Origin: Echiichthys vipera
Lineage: Eukaryota; Chordata; Actinopteri; Perciformes; Trachinidae
NCBI GenBank assembly: GCA_963691815.1
Contig: OY829656.1
Span: forward strand, 11,499,412-11,563,411
Direction of reading: 5' to 3'
Length of the DNA: 64,000 nucleotides
The position numbers were made by a program, and so were the translations under genes. The notes under the pieces were generated by a model. That model saw only the letters and a program-made list of their open reading frames with translations, was not told the origin of the DNA and did not search any database. Shown piece after piece: positions 62,291 to 64,000 of the stretch (its first letter is position 1; each line of letters starts with the position of its first letter).

Positions 62291-62436
62291 GAATTACATT
62301 TATATACAACAGTCACTACAGTAACTTGTTTTGAGGGAAATATACATATACAATACATATATACAATATATATACATACAAGGCATCAGCCACTAACCAT
62401 TATTTCCTGTCTTGTATGCATGTGTCAAATCTAGTT

Positions 62437-62747
62437 TTAAAGCTCCCTTAAGATGCTTATTATCAGGTTCATACTTATATTTTGGGTTTCTACTAGAACA
62501 TTGTTATATGCTTTACTGTTCAAAAAACACATTTGTTGTTCTCAAAATGTCTGTGTGAATATAACCGTATTCACCCTCTGTCTGAAACACTCAGTATTAG
62601 TGCCTTTCTCTTTAAGAACCCCTCCCGGAAAAGCCCAGTCGGCTCTGATTGGTCAGCATCTCTAGGTCTTCTGCATCTGTGCTCTCGGCACAGTCACTGC
62701 ACCGTTATGCAGACAGAAAACGACTGTAACGGCACTGTAGAAGCACT

Positions 62748-62826
<79 letters not shown>

Positions 62827-62908
62827 GTATATACATATATATATATATATATATATAAAAAAATAAAAAACACATGAATCTCCCATTTTACAACATAGGA
62901 CCTTATAA
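62437..62908 (-). repeat. TTAA-type MITE, copy 6, with large CA/TA expansion
   Basis: Reverse orientation. Left TTAAAGCTCCCTTAAGATGC, TTGGGTTTCTACTAGAACAT, CGGAAAAGCCCAGTCGGCTC, TGATTGGTCAGCATC; right end CAACATAGGACCTTATAA. The interior part that is TATAAATA...GTGAAAGTAT in other copies is replaced by the microsatellite. Confidence 0.75.
62753..62858. repeat. (CA)n then (TA)n microsatellite
   Basis: An uninterrupted CA run of about 33 units from 62753 to 62820, followed by mixed ATATAC and a TA run to about 62858. Likely polymorphic. Confidence 0.95.
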
Positions 62909-64000
62909 TATAAAGAAATGCATACACAATTAATCCTGAGGGGTGGGTAGGTCAATAGGCTTATCTTGCCCTGTGCTTCATTGCATATACCAACATGTAT
63001 CACCTTTCATTCATGGGGATTATAGCTATGTTATAACTGCATTATGCTCATAAAGCCGTGATTGGATACAGCATGGGTGACTGTGCATAGCATAAGTTTT
63101 AGTGTGTAACCTTGGTGTAACCCAGCCCAAAATCATATGTGCTAAGTCCCCAGATTGTAACACATCATTGACTATCACAGACAACTGAAAGGTAAGGAAG
63201 CGAGCAGACAAAGGAAAGCACTCTTTGTGTTATAAAACACAACATAGGTAGCTTCTCAGTGGGATGTTTGACCCAGATATGTGAGCAGTATATCTGAAGC
63301 TGTGTCAAGTTTGGTTTCAAAGCGTACATTTCTCAAATCATATTCTGTTAATTCTACATAGCAGAACGGAAGTAGCTCTTCATCAGAACCACATTGCAGG
63401 GTAGAGTATTTATACGTTAAGACACCCACACAATCCATAACATGGTACAATGGAGCTGCAAGGTTGTTGCCTCTCCAGCTGGATGTTGGATTCTGTTCCC
63501 ATAGGGTAATAATCATTTCATTGATTTATTTTGCGCAGATGTGGTTAACTCTGACAAACAAAAGCTTGCAATGTGGAACAAAACTTTTTCTATGTTCACC
63601 TTCAAAATGTTTTTATTTTTTTCCCTTTGTACTCATTTCATTTCACTTTGTCGTCTTAAAACAATTTTTTTTCAGATTGAGTTTTTGCTGAAGGCAATTT
63701 ATAAATAAAGCAGAGAGGTACATGGAGAGTTTTGATTTGTGATTTAAATGACATATTTTGGGGGATTTTAGAGTCTTACAAAATACTGCATTTTTCAAAT
63801 AATTTTCTTATTTCCTAGAACTGTCATTGTTTGACTTTTGGAACGAGAAGGAAATGACAGAGAATAGATGTATTTCAAAATACCAGATGAAACAGTTTCT
63901 TTCACCCATCAACCAACTAGAAGGAAATCAATGTCAAGATCAGTGGTTGCAGTAATAAATTACATTCTGACATTAGGTCCTTACATCTAATGGCTTGCAT

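Larger units (their letters stand above)
49251..64000. other. Region upstream of pacs2 with no host gene recognised
   Basis: 14.7 kb to the window edge. I find no exon with splice sites and family similarity on either strand. The recognised content is the repeats listed separately. The stretches 50400-50900, 53520-55010, 55540-59880, 60130-61950 and 62910-64000 show nothing I can assign. They could be intergenic or part of a large intron of a neighbouring gene. Confidence 0.7.

Noticed and set aside
62533..63003. Open frames across the CA/TA repeat
   Set aside because: Translation of simple repeat (His-Thr and Val-Cys runs), not a gene.

Overview
This window is vertebrate, almost certainly teleost fish, nuclear DNA. 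It holds one protein-coding gene spread over 22 recognisable exons with GT-AG (and one GC-AG) introns. The introns and the flank are full of fish-type repeats: Tc1/mariner, hAT remnants, palindromic MITEs, tRNA-derived SINE, non-LTR and Ty3/gypsy fragments, and long CA/CT/TG microsatellites. I see no bacterial or viral gene organisation, no operon and no CRISPR array. The species cannot be named from the sequence.

The gene is pacs2 (phosphofurin acidic cluster sorting protein 2) on the minus strand. Its start codon is at 49032, and it runs leftwards off the window at position 1. I placed 22 exons (2357 coding bases, 785 complete codons) by matching reading frame, splice sites and the PACS protein family. 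Every exon length agrees with the phase of its neighbours. About the last hundred codons (compared with the 889-residue human protein, from memory) lie beyond the left edge. PACS2 is a cytosolic sorting adaptor that binds acidic-cluster cargo, and in mammals it also acts at ER-mitochondria contacts. The exons encode, in order: a Gly/Ala-rich N-terminus, the cargo (furin)-binding region, a CK2-type acidic cluster, a Ser-rich linker with an Akt-type site, and the conserved middle and C-terminal region.

Layout: 1-19.5 kb holds exons 22 to 3, packed with short introns. Intron 2 (8 kb) holds an inverted-repeat element of about 1 kb and a decayed hAT element. Intron 1 (21.3 kb) holds an apparently intact Tc1 transposon (32665-34294) nested inside older repeats, two abutting perfect palindromes, and two almost identical 145-bp repeat copies. 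Exon 1 and a GC-rich promoter-like region sit at 48.8-49.2 kb. From 49.2 to 64 kb I find no host gene, only a tRNA-derived SINE, a truncated LINE with a perfect target-site duplication, a broken Ty3/gypsy element interrupted by a MITE, and scattered MITEs.

The observations most worth checking are the GC-AG intron 3, the young Tc1 copy and its nest, the abutting palindromes at 28943-29014, the 15-bp-periodic GCTACGC array in the hAT remnant, and the 145-bp repeat pair. I did not find evidence for a novel multi-gene system.
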